Positions 45,301 through 47,000 of a stretch of 47,000 bases of DNA are shown one piece after another. The stretch lies in NCBI GenBank assembly GCA_013044405.1, contig JABEUR010000023.1, positions 1-47,000 on the forward strand. Direction: 5' to 3'. The DNA is from Acidimicrobiaceae bacterium. Its GTDB lineage: Bacteria; Actinomycetota; Acidimicrobiia; Acidimicrobiales; RAAP-2. The position numbers were made by a program, and so were the translations under genes. Position 1 is the first letter of the stretch. The number at the start of each line of letters is the position of its first letter. The notes below the pieces were generated by a model that did no database searches, was not told where the DNA came from, and saw only the letters and a program-made list of their open reading frames with translations.

Positions 45301-46698
45301 CTAGTAGACGAGTTCGAGATCGCGCTCAGCCTCGGCGGGAACCTCGACCGCGGGCGCAACCTTGGCGAGGCGGACCATCAGCCCGATCTCGATGACGGCG
45401 AGTAACGAGTAGACCGCAGTGAATCCAATGAGGCTGGCTGCGACGTAGCCCGGTGAGATCGCGGTAACCGCCTTGGAGGTGGTGAGCAGTCCGTTGACCA
45501 CCCAGGGCTGACGACCCACCTCGGTGAAGATCCAGCCGAAACTGTTGGCGAGGAATGGGGCGAGGACCATCCAGGTGGCGAATCGCAGGTACCTGGGCGA
45601 GCGCTCCAGACGACGCTTGCGAACGAGCCATAGACCGATGCCGCCCAACAAGAACAGCAGGATGCCCAGACCAACCATGATGCGAAACGACCAGTACAGC
45701 ACCCAGATCATCGGTACGTAACTGCCCGCGCCGTACTGGTGAACGGCCTGTTTTTGCAACTGGTTGATCCCCTGGACCTTGCCGTTCCAGGTGTTCGTCG
45801 CGAGAACACTGAGGATGTGTGGAATTCGTACTTGCAAGATCGGATTGTCCTGCAGATTGCCGAGCGTGAAGATCGAGAAACTCGCTCCCGACTCAGTGTT
45901 GTACAGCGCCTCGGCCGCGGCCATCTTCATGGGCTGTTGAACTTCTTCCATCTTCGCCTGGTTATCCCCGAGGAACATGGTGGCGATGGCGGTGACGACC
46001 GTCACGACGATGGCCACCTTCGCGGCCTTGGAGAACGCCTCGAGGTCGTGGCCCTTTCGCAAGTGCCACGCCGAGACCGCGAGCAAGAAGACGCCACCGG
46101 TCAGGAAGGCGCTGAACAGGACGTGGCCATAAGCAGCGATGAAGGTGGAGTTGGTCATGACGGCCCAGAAGTTGTTCATCACGGCTTGGTGGGTCTTGGG
46201 GTCGATCACGTAGCCAACCGGGTGTTGCATCCACGAGTTGGCCGCCACGATGAAGGCCGCCGAAAGAATCGTGCCCAGACTGGCCATCCAGATCGAGGCC
46301 AGGTGCACGCGCTTGCTGACCCGTCCCCGCCCGAAGATCCAGATTCCCAGGAAGGTCGACTCCATGAAGAAGGCCAGCAGTCCCTCGATGGCGAGCGGAG
46401 CTCCGAAGATGTTGCCAACGAAGACCGAGTACTTCGACCAGTCCATACCGAACTGGAACTCCTGAACGATTCCCGTGACCACGCCAATGGCGAAATTGAC
46501 GAGGAACAGGTTGCCAAAGAACCTGGTCATCCTCTCGTAGGCGGCGTCGCCCGTTCGGTACGAGGCCGTCTGGAGGACGGCCACAAGCAATCCCAGACCG
46601 ATGGTCAATGGTACGAAGAGGTAGTGGAAGACAGTCGTCACCGCGAACTGCCAGCGCGCTAAGGACAGAGTGGATATTCCTGCGATCAAGAGGCTCAT
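45301..46698 (-). CDS. cydA: Cytochrome bd oxidase subunit I
   Basis: A 465-residue heme-bearing subunit. The heme-ligand His25 lies in VTTVFHYLFVPLT. QEFQFGMDWSKYS and the GRQPW motif (EVGRQPWVVNG) follow, the latter closing the quinol-binding Q-loop. At 465 residues it has the short Q-loop form, unlike the 522-residue E. coli protein. It reduces O2 with quinol electrons at high affinity without pumping protons. It heads the cydABDC operon. Confidence 0.96.
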   Translation of the reverse strand: MSLLIAGISTLSLARWQFAVTTVFHYLFVPLTIGLGLLVAVLQTASYRTGDAAYERMTRFFGNLFLVNFAIGVVTGIVQEFQFGMDWSKYSVFVGNIFGAPLAIEGLLAFFMESTFLGIWIFGRGRVSKRVHLASIWMASLGTILSAAFIVAANSWMQHPVGYVIDPKTHQAVMNNFWAVMTNSTFIAAYGHVLFSAFLTGGVFLLAVSAWHLRKGHDLEAFSKAAKVAIVVTVVTAIATMFLGDNQAKMEEVQQPMKMAAAEALYNTESGASFSIFTLGNLQDNPILQVRIPHILSVLATNTWNGKVQGINQLQKQAVHQYGAGSYVPMIWVLYWSFRIMVGLGILLFLLGGIGLWLVRKRRLERSPRYLRFATWMVLAPFLANSFGWIFTEVGRQPWVVNGLLTTSKAVTAISPGYVAASLIGFTAVYSLLAVIEIGLMVRLAKVAPAVEVPAEAERDLELVY

Positions 46699-46710
46699 GG
46701 CCTCGACCTT

Positions 46711-46733
46711 AGATATCGCTCGTAGAAATATCT
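46711..46733. promoter_or_regulatory. Inverted repeat upstream of cydA (possible operator)
   Basis: AGATAT (46711-46716) and ATATCT (46728-46733) form a perfect 6-bp inverted repeat with an 11-bp spacer, 12 nt before the cydA start. It could be a repressor or redox-regulator site, or a leader hairpin. No matching regulator gene is in the window. Confidence 0.35.
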
Positions 46734-46803
46734 CCTGGTGAAGCGGGGACGTAGGTCACTTCTGATCGCCGATTTTCTTCACCGACTGCGTGATTACACC
46801 TGA

Positions 46804-47000
46804 CTACTTGTCCCACCACACCGTGGCGAGCGATCGTCGTGGCGCAGTGCTGCTCGACGCGATGAAGTCACGAACCTCTCCTTCGCGACTCGACGCCAGG
46901 CACAGTCGTATACGCATGAAGTGAGCTGCTTGTTCCAGGTTCGTCTCGGTGCGCATCGATCCCTCCCAACGCTCTTGAGCCGCGTCGATACCCATCTCGC
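46804..47000 (-). CDS. Possible C-terminal part of an unrecognised gene
   Basis: The frame is open to the window edge and ends with TAG at 46804. An internal ATG at 46953 has GGGAGGG 4 nt upstream and would give a 50-residue protein; an ATG at 46995 is also possible. Codon use looks like the neighbouring genes (G/C-ending codons common). I recognise no domain. It could be a small gene or the end of a longer one lying beyond the window. Confidence 0.3.
   Translation of the reverse strand, partial: EMGIDAAQERWEGSMRTETNLEQAAHFMRIRLCLASSREGEVRDFIASSSTAPRRSLATVWWDK

Overview
The window looks like chromosomal DNA from a high-GC actinobacterium. Class Acidimicrobiia is my best guess, but that placement is an inference. 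Supporting signs are the gene order lysA-hom-thrC-rho-rpmE-prfA-prmC-tsaC and rpiB-glyA-wecA-atp, which resembles the Mycobacterium/Streptomyces arrangement, an ATP synthase delta subunit with a duplicated N-terminal domain, a TIGR03084-type protein, a GlpR/SepX-like membrane protein, and several apparently leaderless genes. Neither tRNA gene encodes its CCA end. I see no insertion sequence, prophage or CRISPR array.

Layout: (1) 1-910: the end of an HTH-MNT nucleotidyltransferase gene with its HEPN partner (MntA/HepT type VII toxin-antitoxin family), then tRNA-Ala(CGC). (2) 926-4700: a GlpR/SepX-like membrane protein, then cysH diverging from cysDN (sulfate assimilation). (3) 4927-10073: a small membrane protein, meaB and murA on the minus strand, diverging from glpX, a TetR regulator and a CBS-domain protein on the plus strand. 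(4) 10074-20546, minus strand: rpiB-glyA-wecA-atpZ-atpI-atpBEFHAGDC, probably one long transcript. (5) 20695-27609, plus strand: a tightly overlapping five-gene catabolic operon (biotin-dependent acyl-CoA carboxylase beta and alpha, AtuA, TIGR03084 protein, enoyl-CoA hydratase) resembling the acyclic-terpene/leucine (Atu/Liu) carboxylase systems. (6) 27671-36065, minus strand: tsaC, prmC, prfA, rpmE, rho, thrC, hom, lysA. (7) 36139-37810: tRNA-Arg(CCG) and pyk. (8) 37999-40958: a corrinoid importer (btuFCD-like) behind a compact cobalamin riboswitch. (9) 40971-46698: cydABDC (cytochrome bd oxidase and its assembly exporter).

Several modules fit together. MeaB protects B12-dependent methylmalonyl-CoA mutase, and the window also carries a B12-controlled importer, so the cell probably uses but may not fully make B12. 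The ATP synthase and cytochrome bd genes give the energy core. The carboxylase/AtuA operon sits on the opposite strand between tsaC and rpiB, which are neighbours or near neighbours in related actinobacteria, so it looks inserted into an ancestral cluster. The strongest points for follow-up are that operon, four genes with a -10-like hexamer exactly 6 nt before the start codon, the riboswitch followed by a hairpin around the btuF ribosome binding site, a strong hairpin just after atpE, and a CysH lacking one of four iron-sulfur cysteines.
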